Made by a program: the position numbers and the translations under genes | Shown here: positions 1 through 9,297 of the stretch, piece after piece | Layout of the letters: the number at the start of each line of letters is the position of its first letter | Numbering within the stretch: the stretch's first letter is position 1 | The notes under the pieces: model-generated | The model's input: only the letters and a program-made list of their open reading frames with translations | Database searches by the model: none | What the model was told of the DNA's origin: nothing | Assembly: GCA_938005545.1 (NCBI GenBank) | Contig: CALKXV010000044.1 | Coordinates: 1 to 32,703, forward strand | From: an uncultured Paracoccaceae bacterium | GTDB taxonomy: Bacteria > Pseudomonadota > Alphaproteobacteria > Rhodobacterales > Rhodobacteraceae | Length of the DNA: 32,703 bases | Direction of reading: 5' to 3'

Positions 1-293
1 AGCAGAAATGTCGAAAGGGCTTGCATACGTTCATAGGCAGCCCCGATACAAATGATCCGTCGCCCGTCGCGCACCTGCTTCACCAGACCGGCTGCGGCCA
101 GTAACTTCATGTGATGGGTCAAGGTCGACCCGGTGACGCCAGACCGTTTGCCTAACTCGCCTATCGACAACCCGTCTGGGCCTGCGCGCACCAGAATCTT
201 TAAGACCCCAAGGCGCTGTTCAGAACCCAGTGCCGCAAAAGATGTGGCCGCTTCGGTCAAATCGGGTGTTTTATCGGTGTTTGTAATTTCCAT
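1..293 (-). CDS. ArsR-family winged-helix regulator, C-terminus outside the window
   Basis: This is the N-terminal 97 residues of a small transcriptional repressor, read from the ATG at 293 towards the left edge. The translation starts MEITNTDKTPDLTEAATSF and continues through a helix with LGSEQRLGVLKILV, then GLSIGELGKRSGV, the recognition helix STLTHHMKLLAAAGLV and the wing VRDGRRIICIG. That order is typical of the ArsR/SmtB winged helix. No CxC metal-binding motif is visible in the part present, so the inducer is unknown. No Shine-Dalgarno is evident before the ATG; the codon is directly preceded by an AT-rich palindrome, which suggests autoregulation. The gene is divergent from the SseB-like gene. 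Family assignment is good; the specific function is open. Confidence 0.85.
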   Translation of the reverse strand, partial: MEITNTDKTPDLTEAATSFAALGSEQRLGVLKILVRAGPDGLSIGELGKRSGVTGSTLTHHMKLLAAAGLVKQVRDGRRIICIGAAYERMQALSTFL

Positions 294-321
294 ATTTCTA
301 ATATTCTAGAATTATCGAAAT
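294..321. promoter_or_regulatory. Near-palindrome, probable ArsR operator
   Basis: A 28-bp imperfect dyad is centred on TTCTAGAA, between bases 307 and 308. Its two 14-base halves, ATTTCTAATATTCT and the complement of AGAATTATCGAAAT, match at 11 of 14 positions. It abuts the arsR start codon and lies in the divergent region in front of the SseB-like gene, so bound repressor would cover the start of arsR. AT-rich dyads of this kind are usual ArsR-family operators. The role is inferred from position and symmetry. Confidence 0.5.
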
Positions 322-421
322 GAGTCAAGCGTGGTGTGATCCCAAAAAACAGGTTAGGCCGTCCGCACCACAAAACCTATGATCAATTCTCTTCGATCAT
401 CCGCGCCGCGACAGGGCTAAC

Positions 422-1183
422 ATGACAAACACTCCGCTCGATCAAGCCCATGCCGCCATGACGAATGCACCCAATGATGACACGGCGCGACTGAAGTTCT
501 TTGAACGCCTTGCCGACAGTGAATTGGTCTTGATGCTGGACAGCAAAAGCGAAACAGATGCGCCCATTTTGTTCGACACGTCGGACGGCAGTTTCGTCTT
601 GGCCTTCGACACCGAAGACCGTCTTACAACCTTTGCCGAAGCCCCTGCCCCCTATGCAGCGCTGTCGGGCCGTGCCCTGGCGATCATGCTTGCAGGCAAA
701 AGCGTCGGCATCGCGCTCAATCCAGACGTCGCGCCATCGTCGATGCTGATACCGCCCGACGCTATTGACTGGCTGCACAGACTTCTGGACGACGCGCCAA
801 AGCAACAGCACAAAATTCCAACGGAAGTCCGCACACCCAAAGTCCCTGAACGCCTGATCGAAAGTCTGGACGGCAAACTTGCCTCAGCGGCGGGGCTGGC
901 CAACCACGCATGGCTCGCCGACGTCAGTTATGAAGACGGCACTGGATTACTGCTCGCGATATTCGGAGCCGCGCCCGGTGCCGAAACCGCATTGGCGCAA
1001 GCGATTTCCGAAGCGGTTGTGTTCTCGGGCTTTGAAACCGGCATTCTGGATGTGGCGTTTTTCGACATAGACGATGCAGTTGGCGACCGACTTGCGCGTG
1101 TTGGTTTGCGCATTGACCTGCCGAAGCCCGAGCAGCCGAAACCAATCACCCCCGATCCCAACACACCACCGCGACTAAGATAA
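422..1183 (+). CDS. SseB-family protein
   Basis: A 253-residue soluble protein. The N-terminal half (about residues 20-125) resembles the SseB N-terminal domain: a helix with ARLKFFERLADSELVLML, then PILFDTSDGSFVLAFDTEDRL and a hydrophobic LSGRALAIMLAGKSVGIALN stretch. The C-terminal part (about 145-240) looks like a second alpha/beta domain and ends in a proline-rich tail. SseB-type proteins are poorly characterised; some enhance rhodanese-like or secretion-associated functions, but nothing here indicates a particular role. There is no signal peptide or membrane segment. A weak AGGG lies upstream of the chosen ATG. The gene converges on the elongasome operon, with only three bases between its stop and the end of the dehydrogenase gene. 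Confidence 0.75.
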   Translation: MTNTPLDQAHAAMTNAPNDDTARLKFFERLADSELVLMLDSKSETDAPILFDTSDGSFVLAFDTEDRLTTFAEAPAPYAALSGRALAIMLAGKSVGIALNPDVAPSSMLIPPDAIDWLHRLLDDAPKQQHKIPTEVRTPKVPERLIESLDGKLASAAGLANHAWLADVSYEDGTGLLLAIFGAAPGAETALAQAISEAVVFSGFETGILDVAFFDIDDAVGDRLARVGLRIDLPKPEQPKPITPDPNTPPRLR

Positions 1184-1186
1184 CCG

Positions 1187-2122
1187 TCAGTATCCTTGCG
1201 AGCGATCCACCAAATGCAAAAACGGTTGCCCCGCTTCACCGCGCCGAATGTTTTCGACCAACACATCAACCGCTGAACTGGCGCGTGTCGCCGAGGCGAC
1301 ATGGGGTGTCACGGTGATCTTTTCATTGGCCCAGAACACATGTCCTTCGGGCAAGGGTTCTTCGCGAAATACATCCAAAGTGGCGTGTGACAGCTGACCA
1401 CTTGCCAAGGCCGCGATCAGATCGTCGTCGTTGATCAATGGCCCGCGCCCCGGATTGATCAAAACAGCGCCCTTGGGCAGCAACTGCAAGCGCTCAGCAT
1501 TGATCACATTCTCGGTCGCTTTGGTCAGCGGTAACAGCAAAATCAGAATCTCGGCGGACGTCAGCGCCTTCGCCAGTCCTTCCTCGCCCGCAAGGCATGC
1601 CACTCCGGCGACGTCTTTCAAGGTCCGGCTCCAACCTGTGACTTGAAAATTCAATGCAGCCAAAGACGTTCCAACCGCCCGTCCCAAGGTGCCCATTCCC
1701 AGAACTGTCACAGACCGATCCCGTGCCAGTTTCGGCACATAGAAATCCCAACTGTCGTTTTGGCGGCAGACATCGCGATCTGTACCAAGATGATGCCGCA
1801 AAGTATGCGCTGTGCACCATTCAACCATGCCCTCGGTCAACCCCGGGTCAACCATCCGCGCCAATGGCTGTGTCAGGCTGGCGTTTGTCACCAAACCTTC
1901 GACACCCGCCCACAGGTTCAAAACCGCCTTTGCGCCAGTAAATGGGGTAAAATCTTCCATCTCACTGGACGGCGCGTAAATGATATAGTCGATGCTGCCC
2001 GGATCATCCGGCATGATTGCGTAAACGATCTCGGCCTTGATCCCTGCCCGTTCCAAGGCATTGGTAAGCACGTCGCGGTAATCGTTCCAATCGGACTTCG
2101 GGGCGGAAAACAGCACTCTCAT
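1187..2122 (-). CDS. ghrA: 2-hydroxyacid dehydrogenase, GhrA-like (glyoxylate/hydroxypyruvate reductase)
   Basis: A 311-residue NAD(P)-dependent D-2-hydroxyacid dehydrogenase, expected to reduce glyoxylate or hydroxypyruvate in the cytoplasm. The Rossmann glycine motif GMGTLG is at about 142-147. The catalytic set is present: Arg in INPGRG (about 226), Glu in REEPLP (about 255) and His in TPHVAS (about 274). Length and the short N-terminal substrate domain (VLFSAPKSDWNDYRDVL) fit the GhrA branch. The ATG overlaps the rodA stop as ATGA, so translation is probably coupled and the gene is the last member of the mre-mrd operon. That company is unexpected for a metabolic reductase. The substrate is not determined by sequence alone. 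Confidence 0.85.
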   Translation of the reverse strand: MRVLFSAPKSDWNDYRDVLTNALERAGIKAEIVYAIMPDDPGSIDYIIYAPSSEMEDFTPFTGAKAVLNLWAGVEGLVTNASLTQPLARMVDPGLTEGMVEWCTAHTLRHHLGTDRDVCRQNDSWDFYVPKLARDRSVTVLGMGTLGRAVGTSLAALNFQVTGWSRTLKDVAGVACLAGEEGLAKALTSAEILILLLPLTKATENVINAERLQLLPKGAVLINPGRGPLINDDDLIAALASGQLSHATLDVFREEPLPEGHVFWANEKITVTPHVASATRASSAVDVLVENIRRGEAGQPFLHLVDRSQGY

Positions 2123-3264
2123 CGGCTGCGTGGCCTATGAATATGAGCCGATTGCACCAAACCGAACGCCGCCAAAAGTACCAGCATTGCAGACCCCCCA
2201 TAGCTGACAAGCGGCAACGGCACACCAACGACAGGAATCAATCCCATCACCATCGACATGTTTACCGCAAAGAATAAAAACAACGTCGCCGCCACGCCAA
2301 GCGTCAGAAGCGAGCCAAACCGATCCTTGTTGTTGGCCGCAGACAAGATGCAAAAAAACAGGATCAATCCATAAATCACCAGCAATGAAAACGCGCCGAC
2401 AAAGCCGAATTCCTCGGCCAACGTCGTGAAAATGAAATCGGTGTGTTTTTCAGGCAGGAAGTTCAAACGGGACTGTGTGCCCTGCATAAAACCCTTGCCT
2501 GTCCAGCCGCCGGACCCAAGCGCGATCTTTGCCTGCGTGATGTTATAGCCCGTTCCCAAAGGATCGCGCGACGGATCAAGAAAGGTATCAATCCGGTCGT
2601 ATTGATACCCCTTTAGAAGCTGCCAATCCTGTCCACGCGAATAAAACACCGCCGCAACTGCGCCCGCGACCATTGCCGTAACGGCGATGAAATACCACCA
2701 TGAAACGCCGGCGCAGAACATCACGATCCCACCGCCCGCCACCAAAAGGATCGCGGTGCCCAAATCGGGTTGTTTCAACACCATGGCCGTCGGCAGCAGA
2801 ATCATAATTACCGGGATAATGACCCATATTGGGCGCGAGACGCGTGCCATCGACAACCAATCGTAATAAGCAGCCAGCGCCATGACCAAGGTGATCTTCA
2901 TCAGTTCCGAAGGCTGAAGCAGTATGAATTTCAGGTCCAGCCACCGTTGTGCACCACCGCGCACTTCGCCGAACAATTCAACCATGATCAACAAAACAAG
3001 ACCGACCAGATAGGCAATGCCCGAGATCGATCGCCAGAAATAGAGCGGCACCAGCCCGATCGCCAGCATGGCGATAACGCCAAGGACAAACCGCTTCATT
3101 TGTGGTTCAGCCCAGCGGCTGACGTCGCCGCCCGCCACCGACGTCAACATCAGGAAGCCGAACGACGACACTGCCGTCAACAGCACCAAAAGCGCCCAGT
3201 TCACATGAAGGACTTTGCGAATCCCAGTTGGGACCGTTTGAACCTGGTACTCAAGATAGCTCAC
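2119..3264 (-). CDS. rodA: RodA (MrdB), peptidoglycan glycosyltransferase of the elongasome
   Basis: A 381-residue polytopic SEDS protein that polymerises lipid II into glycan strands, working with PBP2 in lateral wall growth. About ten hydrophobic segments are visible. Family signatures are GAQRWLD (about 104-110), QPSELMK (117-123), KQPDLGTA (164-171) and PEKHTDFIF with AEEFG (271-287); the Asp in the last block is the catalytic residue known in the family. The start is GTG, overlapping the PBP2 stop as GTGA, and the stop overlaps the next gene as ATGA. Length is normal for RodA and lacks the extensions of FtsW, and the PBP2 neighbour supports RodA over FtsW. Confidence 0.95.
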   Translation of the reverse strand: MSYLEYQVQTVPTGIRKVLHVNWALLVLLTAVSSFGFLMLTSVAGGDVSRWAEPQMKRFVLGVIAMLAIGLVPLYFWRSISGIAYLVGLVLLIMVELFGEVRGGAQRWLDLKFILLQPSELMKITLVMALAAYYDWLSMARVSRPIWVIIPVIMILLPTAMVLKQPDLGTAILLVAGGGIVMFCAGVSWWYFIAVTAMVAGAVAAVFYSRGQDWQLLKGYQYDRIDTFLDPSRDPLGTGYNITQAKIALGSGGWTGKGFMQGTQSRLNFLPEKHTDFIFTTLAEEFGFVGAFSLLVIYGLILFFCILSAANNKDRFGSLLTLGVAATLFLFFAVNMSMVMGLIPVVGVPLPLVSYGGSAMLVLLAAFGLVQSAHIHRPRSR

Positions 3265-5195
3265 GCCCGCGTGGCCTTTGGTTCAGGTTGAAGCCGTGGA
3301 CGCAGTTGCATTTCTTCGTGTTGAACCTTGATCCGTTCGCGTTGTTCTTTTGGATAAGCTTCAAGTGGAGGCACATCGCCATACAATGCATAGAGCAGAA
3401 TATCGCGCGAAGGAGGTGCCGCAGCAGTCGAGCCGCCGCCGCCATGTTCAACGATTGTGGCAATCGCGTATTTCGGTTTGTCATAGGGCGCGAAAGCAAC
3501 GAACAACCCATGATCACGCCGGTTCCAAGGCAATTGCTCGTTGCGGGTCACGCCACGCGCGCGTTCAGCGGTCGTGATATTGCGAACCTGAGATGTGCCG
3601 GTTTTTCCAGCCATCTCAAACCCTTCTGCCACGATCCTTGCGCGACGCGCCGTTCCACGTGATCCGTTCGAGACGTTGTGCATGGCCTTGCGGGCCAATT
3701 CCATCAGATGGGCTGGCACATCCAAAGCGCGAGCTGCCTCTAACGGAACTTCGGCACCGTTGACCGATTTGACCAAACGCGGCACCACCGCTTTACCGCT
3801 GGCCAACCGCGCGGTCATCACCGCCAGTTGCAAGGGCGACGCCAAGACATCACCCTGCCCGATCGCGGTGTTCAAGGTTTCGCCCGGGTTCCAGCGTTCA
3901 CCCCGCACTTGCGCCTTCCATTTGGTCGACGGGACAATGCCCGGGCGCACGGCGGAAACCGGCACATCGTGACGCTGGCCAAGCCCGAACTCGTGGCACA
4001 ATTCGGCCAATTTATCGACGCCCAGACGGTTTGCGACTTCGTAAAAGTACACATCGCATGATTGCGTAATGGCGTTGTTGAAATCCATCGAACCATGACC
4101 GCCACGTTTCCAGCAATGGAACCGACGCCCGCCAAAGGGCATGAAGCCACGACAGAACACCGTTTCCTTTTCGCCGATCACGCCGCCACGCAATGCGGCC
4201 AGACCTGTCATCATCTTAAACGTCGAACCCGGCGGGTATTGTCCCTGCACCGTTTTGTTGAACAACGGCTTATAAATATCGTCGCGTAGACCGTTGTAAT
4301 TCTTGGATGAAATGCCTTTAACGAACAGATTCGGATCAAAAGACGGCGCCGAGGCCATGGCCAAAAGATCACCCGTTTCCACGTCGATCACCACCGACCC
4401 GGCGCTTTCGTCGGCAAGGCGGGTCTGTGCATAATTCTGAAGCCCGTGATCAATCGTTAGTTGGAGATCATCGCCCGGCGTAAATTCCACGCGGCTCAAC
4501 TCACGCATAACACGACCAGCCGCGTTCACCTCAACCTGTTTCGTGCCCGCACGACCCCGAAGCCCGCCTTCTAATTTGGTCTCAATGCCGATCCGCCCAA
4601 TTTGAAATTCCGGGATTTTCAGCAATGGGTCAGGGTCTTCCTGTTTATCAAGATCCCTTTGGCTGACCGGGCCGACATAGCCCACGATATGTGCGAAATC
4701 CGCGCCCAACGGGTAATGCCGTGACAGACCGACTTCGGGAGTGATGCCCGGCAAAGCTGGTGCATTCAGAGCAACTTCGGCAATATCTTCCCAAGCCAAC
4801 TGATCGGCAAGGGTGATCGGCACAAATGAATTCCTGTTTTCCAACGCCTTTTCGACATCCCGGTCTTCAAGCTCGACCAACCGGCGCAACTTGGCGATCA
4901 CAGCCTCAACATCACCGGCCTGTTCGCGTTGAATGACAACCCGATAGTTCTGTGCATTCTCAGCAATTACAACGCCATACCGGTCATAGATAATGCCACG
5001 GGACGGTGGGATCAGATGTACATTGATCCGATTTTCTTCTGCCAAAAGACGATAGCTATCAGCTTCAATCACCTGCATTTGACGCATGCGCATGCCCAAA
5101 ATGCCCACAAAGGCCAATTGAATGCCGCCAAGTACCACGCTCCGGCGGGTAACAAGGCCGGACGCTTCGTCGGATTCTTTAGGCGTGCGTCTCAT
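3261..5195 (-). CDS. mrdA: Penicillin-binding protein 2 (MrdA), transpeptidase
   Basis: A 644-residue class B penicillin-binding protein that crosslinks peptidoglycan during elongation. A single N-terminal membrane anchor lies at about 18-35. The pedestal/dimerisation domain begins near residue 60 (PPSRGIIYDRYG). The transpeptidase motifs are complete: STFK at 324-327 with the nucleophile serine, SCD at 379-381 and KTGTS at 531-535. SCD instead of SxN is common in PBP2 proteins. The ATG overlaps the mreD stop as ATGA, and the stop overlaps rodA. Length is typical. The C-terminal tail after about 615 is charged (EAYPKEQRERIK). This is the cognate partner of the adjacent RodA. Confidence 0.96.
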   Translation of the reverse strand: MRRTPKESDEASGLVTRRSVVLGGIQLAFVGILGMRMRQMQVIEADSYRLLAEENRINVHLIPPSRGIIYDRYGVVIAENAQNYRVVIQREQAGDVEAVIAKLRRLVELEDRDVEKALENRNSFVPITLADQLAWEDIAEVALNAPALPGITPEVGLSRHYPLGADFAHIVGYVGPVSQRDLDKQEDPDPLLKIPEFQIGRIGIETKLEGGLRGRAGTKQVEVNAAGRVMRELSRVEFTPGDDLQLTIDHGLQNYAQTRLADESAGSVVIDVETGDLLAMASAPSFDPNLFVKGISSKNYNGLRDDIYKPLFNKTVQGQYPPGSTFKMMTGLAALRGGVIGEKETVFCRGFMPFGGRRFHCWKRGGHGSMDFNNAITQSCDVYFYEVANRLGVDKLAELCHEFGLGQRHDVPVSAVRPGIVPSTKWKAQVRGERWNPGETLNTAIGQGDVLASPLQLAVMTARLASGKAVVPRLVKSVNGAEVPLEAARALDVPAHLMELARKAMHNVSNGSRGTARRARIVAEGFEMAGKTGTSQVRNITTAERARGVTRNEQLPWNRRDHGLFVAFAPYDKPKYAIATIVEHGGGGSTAAAPPSRDILLYALYGDVPPLEAYPKEQRERIKVQHEEMQLRPRLQPEPKATRA

Positions 5196-5728
5196 ATTCT
5201 CTGTCCAAACCGATCCTGATCTCCGGCCCGCACCTTACGGATGCCAAAGGCCCTGCCGCACAAAATGACGACCAGAGGATAGCACAGGATGGTGAAGATC
5301 AGACGTATAATCGTCAATCCAATGCTTGGTTGGTCAACGGCAAAAACAGCCAAAACCACCGCATTTGTGATCGTCATGGCCAAGACCAACCCGGCCACAA
5401 GGGCCCATTCCGTCAGAAAGGACGCAACACTCAGCTGCACTTGTCGTCCCCGCAAATACTCACCAGCCAGAATGGCAAGGGCTGTCCAAAGCCCCGGCGG
5501 ACGCATCAGCAGCAGATCCGTCACCAAAAAAACCACCGCCAACAGTAAAACCGGCACATAATCAGGTCGCATGACGATCCACGACAAAGCGATCAACAAG
5601 ATGATGTCCGGGCCCGGAATTCCGCCCGGCCCCGGATGAAGAGGAAGTAGCTTTAGAAAAACCACCACGGATACCAAAAAGACAAACGTCAGTCGGTACG
5701 TCCAAAGCGGGCTTGCACGATCAGCCAT
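5192..5728 (-). CDS. mreD: MreD, rod-shape membrane protein
   Basis: A small integral membrane protein, about 178 residues from the chosen start, with five or six hydrophobic segments (for example LTFVFLVSVVVFLKLLPL and ALSWIVMRPDYVPVLLLAVV). MreD links MreC to the rest of the elongation complex. An upstream in-frame start at 5749 exists, but the ATG at 5728 has a clear Shine-Dalgarno (GAGGA, eight bases before the ATG) and overlaps the end of mreC by only eight bases, so I prefer it. MreD sequences diverge quickly; assignment rests on size, topology and position between mreC and mrdA. Confidence 0.88.
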   Translation of the reverse strand: MADRASPLWTYRLTFVFLVSVVVFLKLLPLHPGPGGIPGPDIILLIALSWIVMRPDYVPVLLLAVVFLVTDLLLMRPPGLWTALAILAGEYLRGRQVQLSVASFLTEWALVAGLVLAMTITNAVVLAVFAVDQPSIGLTIIRLIFTILCYPLVVILCGRAFGIRKVRAGDQDRFGQRI

Positions 5729-6635
5729 CTGTGGCGTCCTCGTCGACAACAGCAGTGTTGTCGGGCAACAACGGGCCGATCAATTCGGCGGGCGCATCGA
5801 TGCCACTTACAACCGGGCTGCGCAAAACACGCAGGAATTCGAGGCGCTCATAGTCCGCCGCAAGCCGTAACCTAAGGCGGCCATCGCGCGCCAAAACCAC
5901 GCCGCCAACCAACAGGCCAGCCGGAAACACGCGACCATCGCCTGATGAAATCACACGATCGCCGGGGCGAACCTCTTCCGGGGCTTCGATAAAATCAAGG
6001 ACCGGCAGCGCAGAATTGTCACCCGAAAGCACCGCACGCTGACCGGACGGCTGGATGGTCACGGGGATACGGCTGGCGCTGTCAGTCAATAGCAGCACGC
6101 GACTTGATCGGTCACCAACACCCGAAACGCGCCCCGCAAGCCCGAGGCCATCGGTCACAGCCCAACCATCCATAATACCATCGCGAAGCCCGCCAACATT
6201 CAGCAAAACCGACTGGCGAAAAGGCGATCCGCTATCGGCCAGAACTTGTCCGGTAACGACTGTCAGCGCGGGATCAAGCCGCACCTTGTTGAGATCCAGA
6301 AGTTTGGCGTTTTCCTGTTCAAGCTGAAGCGCAGCTTCTTTCCAGGCCTTCATGCGTTGAAGTTCATCGCGAAGATCGCCGTTTTGACGTTGAAGCGCGG
6401 CATAGGATTGAAATCCCCGTACCAAGTTAACCGTTTCTGTCACCGGGACCAAAGCCCAATCGAAGTTCGGAACAACCCAATCAACCAATTGGGCCCGAAC
6501 GCGTTCTGCCCGTGGACTATCGATGCGCCATAGAATGAAGATGAACAGCAAAATCAGAACCAAGCAGCCGACGGCCAGCCGACGGATCGGGCGAACATAG
6601 TCTTCCTGAGTGCCGCTCGTTCGGGCCACAACCAA
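5721..6635 (-). CDS. mreC: MreC, periplasmic rod-shape protein
   Basis: A 304-residue bitopic inner-membrane protein that scaffolds PBP2-RodA in the periplasm. There is one membrane segment at about 19-38 (LAVGCLVLILLFIFILW), then a coiled coil at about 75-115 (YAALQRQNGDLRDELQRM), then the beta-barrel domains with VTGQVLADSGSPFRQSVLLN and GLAGRVSGVGDRSSRVLLLTD, both characteristic of MreC. The C-terminus (ELIGPLLPDNTAVVDEDATDG) is acidic. The gene follows mreB after about 100 bases that hold two hairpins, and overlaps mreD. Confidence 0.95.
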   Translation of the reverse strand: MVVARTSGTQEDYVRPIRRLAVGCLVLILLFIFILWRIDSPRAERVRAQLVDWVVPNFDWALVPVTETVNLVRGFQSYAALQRQNGDLRDELQRMKAWKEAALQLEQENAKLLDLNKVRLDPALTVVTGQVLADSGSPFRQSVLLNVGGLRDGIMDGWAVTDGLGLAGRVSGVGDRSSRVLLLTDSASRIPVTIQPSGQRAVLSGDNSALPVLDFIEAPEEVRPGDRVISSGDGRVFPAGLLVGGVVLARDGRLRLRLAADYERLEFLRVLRSPVVSGIDAPAELIGPLLPDNTAVVDEDATDG

Positions 6636-6683
6636 TCCTCAACACGGGCTTCGCATTGACCTTACCACGCCAGTGCCGGGAAA

Positions 6684-6735
6684 ACAGAAAATGACCCATT
6701 TTCTGCAATGGTCTCTGAATCAGAAACCGCGTTTC
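6684..6735 (-). terminator. Two hairpins in the mreB-mreC gap (attenuator-like)
   Basis: Reading with transcription after the mreB stop, the RNA can first form GGTTTCTGA / TCAGAGACC (6728-6710, eight of nine paired, one-base loop). It can then form the perfect nine-base pairs CAGAAAATG / CATTTTCTG (6705-6685, three-base loop), followed by TTTTCCC. The second hairpin plus T-run resembles a weak intrinsic terminator. The first could help or compete. Partial termination here would give more MreB than MreC, as is usual for the actin homologue. The effect is inferred. Confidence 0.45.
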
Positions 6736-7830
<1,095 letters not shown>

Positions 7831-7954
7831 TTACACCCACGCGAAAGGGAGACCTTCACGTAAACAGGCGCAAAATTGCTGTAGTTGCCGCAAGTACATT
7901 AACTACTCTATCCTATCAAAACGCAAATAGCGGCACTATTGTGGCCAATACGCG

Positions 7955-7971
7955 AACAATCCGCGATTGTT
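7955..7971. repeat. Short perfect inverted repeat at the end of the signalling operon
   Basis: AACAATC-CGC-GATTGTT forms a seven-base-pair hairpin that overlaps the stop codon of the gene ending at 7970 and sits about 135 bases upstream of the mreB start. No T-run follows it on the minus strand, so it is not a standard intrinsic terminator. It could be a processing element or an operator in the mreB promoter region. Confidence 0.35.
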
Positions 7972-8797
7972 ACTCGGCGACCAAGGCCTGCCAGCGCATC
8001 GCAATGGGCAAGATTTTGTCGGGTGCTGCCGCAACAAAAGCCGAAACTTCACCTATCTCGACAAACATCATGGCGTCGCCGGAACCGGATTTCGGCGCGA
8101 TGACCGTTCCACAAGCTTTCGCATCGGCAGGGAAAAGAGCTTCGAACTTGCCAAAGTAGCCGTCCAGAAAGATCGCCGCTTGTTCGCCCAAAGAAGCAAG
8201 GCGATCCGCGCTGCCAGTTTGGTCCGAAACTTCTTCGCCCTCAATCCTCAACCAGGCCGTAACGTCGTCGCCCAATCCGGTGAGGAACGTTGATAAAACA
8301 TCATTTGGCGCCAATGCCTTGGCCGGCCCGGCATCAGACACCCCCCAAGCCCGCGCAAGAAGATTGGCCGGAACGCCAATGTCCGATCCATAAGACACAT
8401 CCAAGCGGCGTGCCGAGATCGAAAAATTGGTTTCTTTTGAAAAAGCCGTCTCCAATATGGCTCGAAGAGCCGGAACGCTCGGGTCTTCAGCGTCGGGAAG
8501 TGCAGCGCCTGCAAGTTCCGCTGCACCTTCGATTGAGGCGGCCGGGTCCAGCATGGCCTGCAACCGACGATTGGCCACAGCCAGATGAATGGCCATATCG
8601 CCGCCTGAAAGCGTCAATCGACGGGGCAAAATGGTCTCGTCAATCTCAGCCACCAGCGCTGCGATCAATGCATCGGCAGTGTCACCCTTCAGCTTTCGCC
8701 CCTCGCCTGGTGCGCGTTCACGCTGGCGAAGCTTGGTCAGCTTTTCTTCTAGGCGCGCAAAATCGCTCAAACCCAACCCTCGGTCATTCACTTTCAC
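7970..8797 (-). CDS. Uncharacterised protein, last gene of the kinase/GTPase block
   Basis: A 275-residue soluble protein that I do not recognise. The N-terminal third is helical and basic (FARLEEKLTKLRQRERAPG). It is followed by hydrophobic, small-residue-rich helices (TADALIAALVAEIDETI and ASIEGAAELAGAALPD) and a C-terminal alpha/beta segment ending with the strand pair SGDAMMFVEIGEVSAFVAA. There is no signal peptide, membrane span or nucleotide-binding loop. The start is GTG at 8797 (or GTG at 8791) and overlaps the previous gene, so translation is likely coupled. Context says it works with the GTPases and the Roadblock-like protein. The FVEIGEVSAFV strand pair loosely recalls Roadblock-type folds, but this is too weak to call. 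Confidence 0.7.
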   Translation of the reverse strand: MKVNDRGLGLSDFARLEEKLTKLRQRERAPGEGRKLKGDTADALIAALVAEIDETILPRRLTLSGGDMAIHLAVANRRLQAMLDPAASIEGAAELAGAALPDAEDPSVPALRAILETAFSKETNFSISARRLDVSYGSDIGVPANLLARAWGVSDAGPAKALAPNDVLSTFLTGLGDDVTAWLRIEGEEVSDQTGSADRLASLGEQAAIFLDGYFGKFEALFPADAKACGTVIAPKSGSGDAMMFVEIGEVSAFVAAAPDKILPIAMRWQALVAE

Positions 8798-9176
8798 CTA
8801 AGATACGGGCCAGCGTCGTCCGACCGCAATCCACAACGACGTTAAGATCACTGTCAGGTGCACAAACACAAACCAAAGCTTCTGGCGCTTCGCCGGGTGA
8901 CCGGATGAAAACGCGCGCTTCTGCGCTGGTCAGAAACATTGCCGTTTCGGCTGGTGCCTCTGGATCGCTTGCAGCCCAAACTGCGCTTGCGCCTTCCGAC
9001 ACGACACCGGTCAAAGCCAGTTTCGCCGCGTTGGAAAGCGCGTCCAGCTCTTCTTGGCCATGTTGACCAATTGTGCTGGCGCTTAGCACCAACGCCGACG
9101 AAAGGTCAGTGTAAGCGACAAGTGAACAGCCCGAAAGTTCGGACCGCATCGCATCCAGTGCATCGGTCACGCTCAT
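8784..9176 (-). CDS. Roadblock/LC7-like protein (putative GTPase regulator)
   Basis: A 130-residue protein whose predicted pattern fits the Roadblock/LC7 fold: helix (ALDAMRSELSG), strand pair (CSLVAYTDLSSALVLSAST), helix (ELDALSNAAKLALTG), strand pair (AMFLTSAEARVFIR), then LVCVCAPDSDLNVVVD and a final helix (TTLARIL). In bacteria such proteins (for example MglB) bind and regulate small GTPases, and here three GTPase genes lie directly upstream. I chose the ATG at 9176 because GGGAG precedes it; a GTG at 9194 would add six residues. The assignment is from pattern, not strong identity, so a structure prediction would be the test. The stop overlaps the next gene. Confidence 0.6.
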   Translation of the reverse strand: MSVTDALDAMRSELSGCSLVAYTDLSSALVLSASTIGQHGQEELDALSNAAKLALTGVVSEGASAVWAASDPEAPAETAMFLTSAEARVFIRSPGEAPEALVCVCAPDSDLNVVVDCGRTTLARILGESE

Positions 9177-9297
9177 TTCGCCGATTTCTCCCACATATAC
9201 GTGCTAGATCTGTTAATGATGCGCGTCAGCCAAAGGCGCAAGCCCCCGACACTAAAATGGCGGAGGCGGCGTGGCATTCTGGCGATGGATTGTGGCG

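Noticed and set aside
2770-3291. 173-codon plus-strand ORF antisense to rodA
   Set aside because: Gln/His/Arg-rich shadow of a membrane-protein gene.
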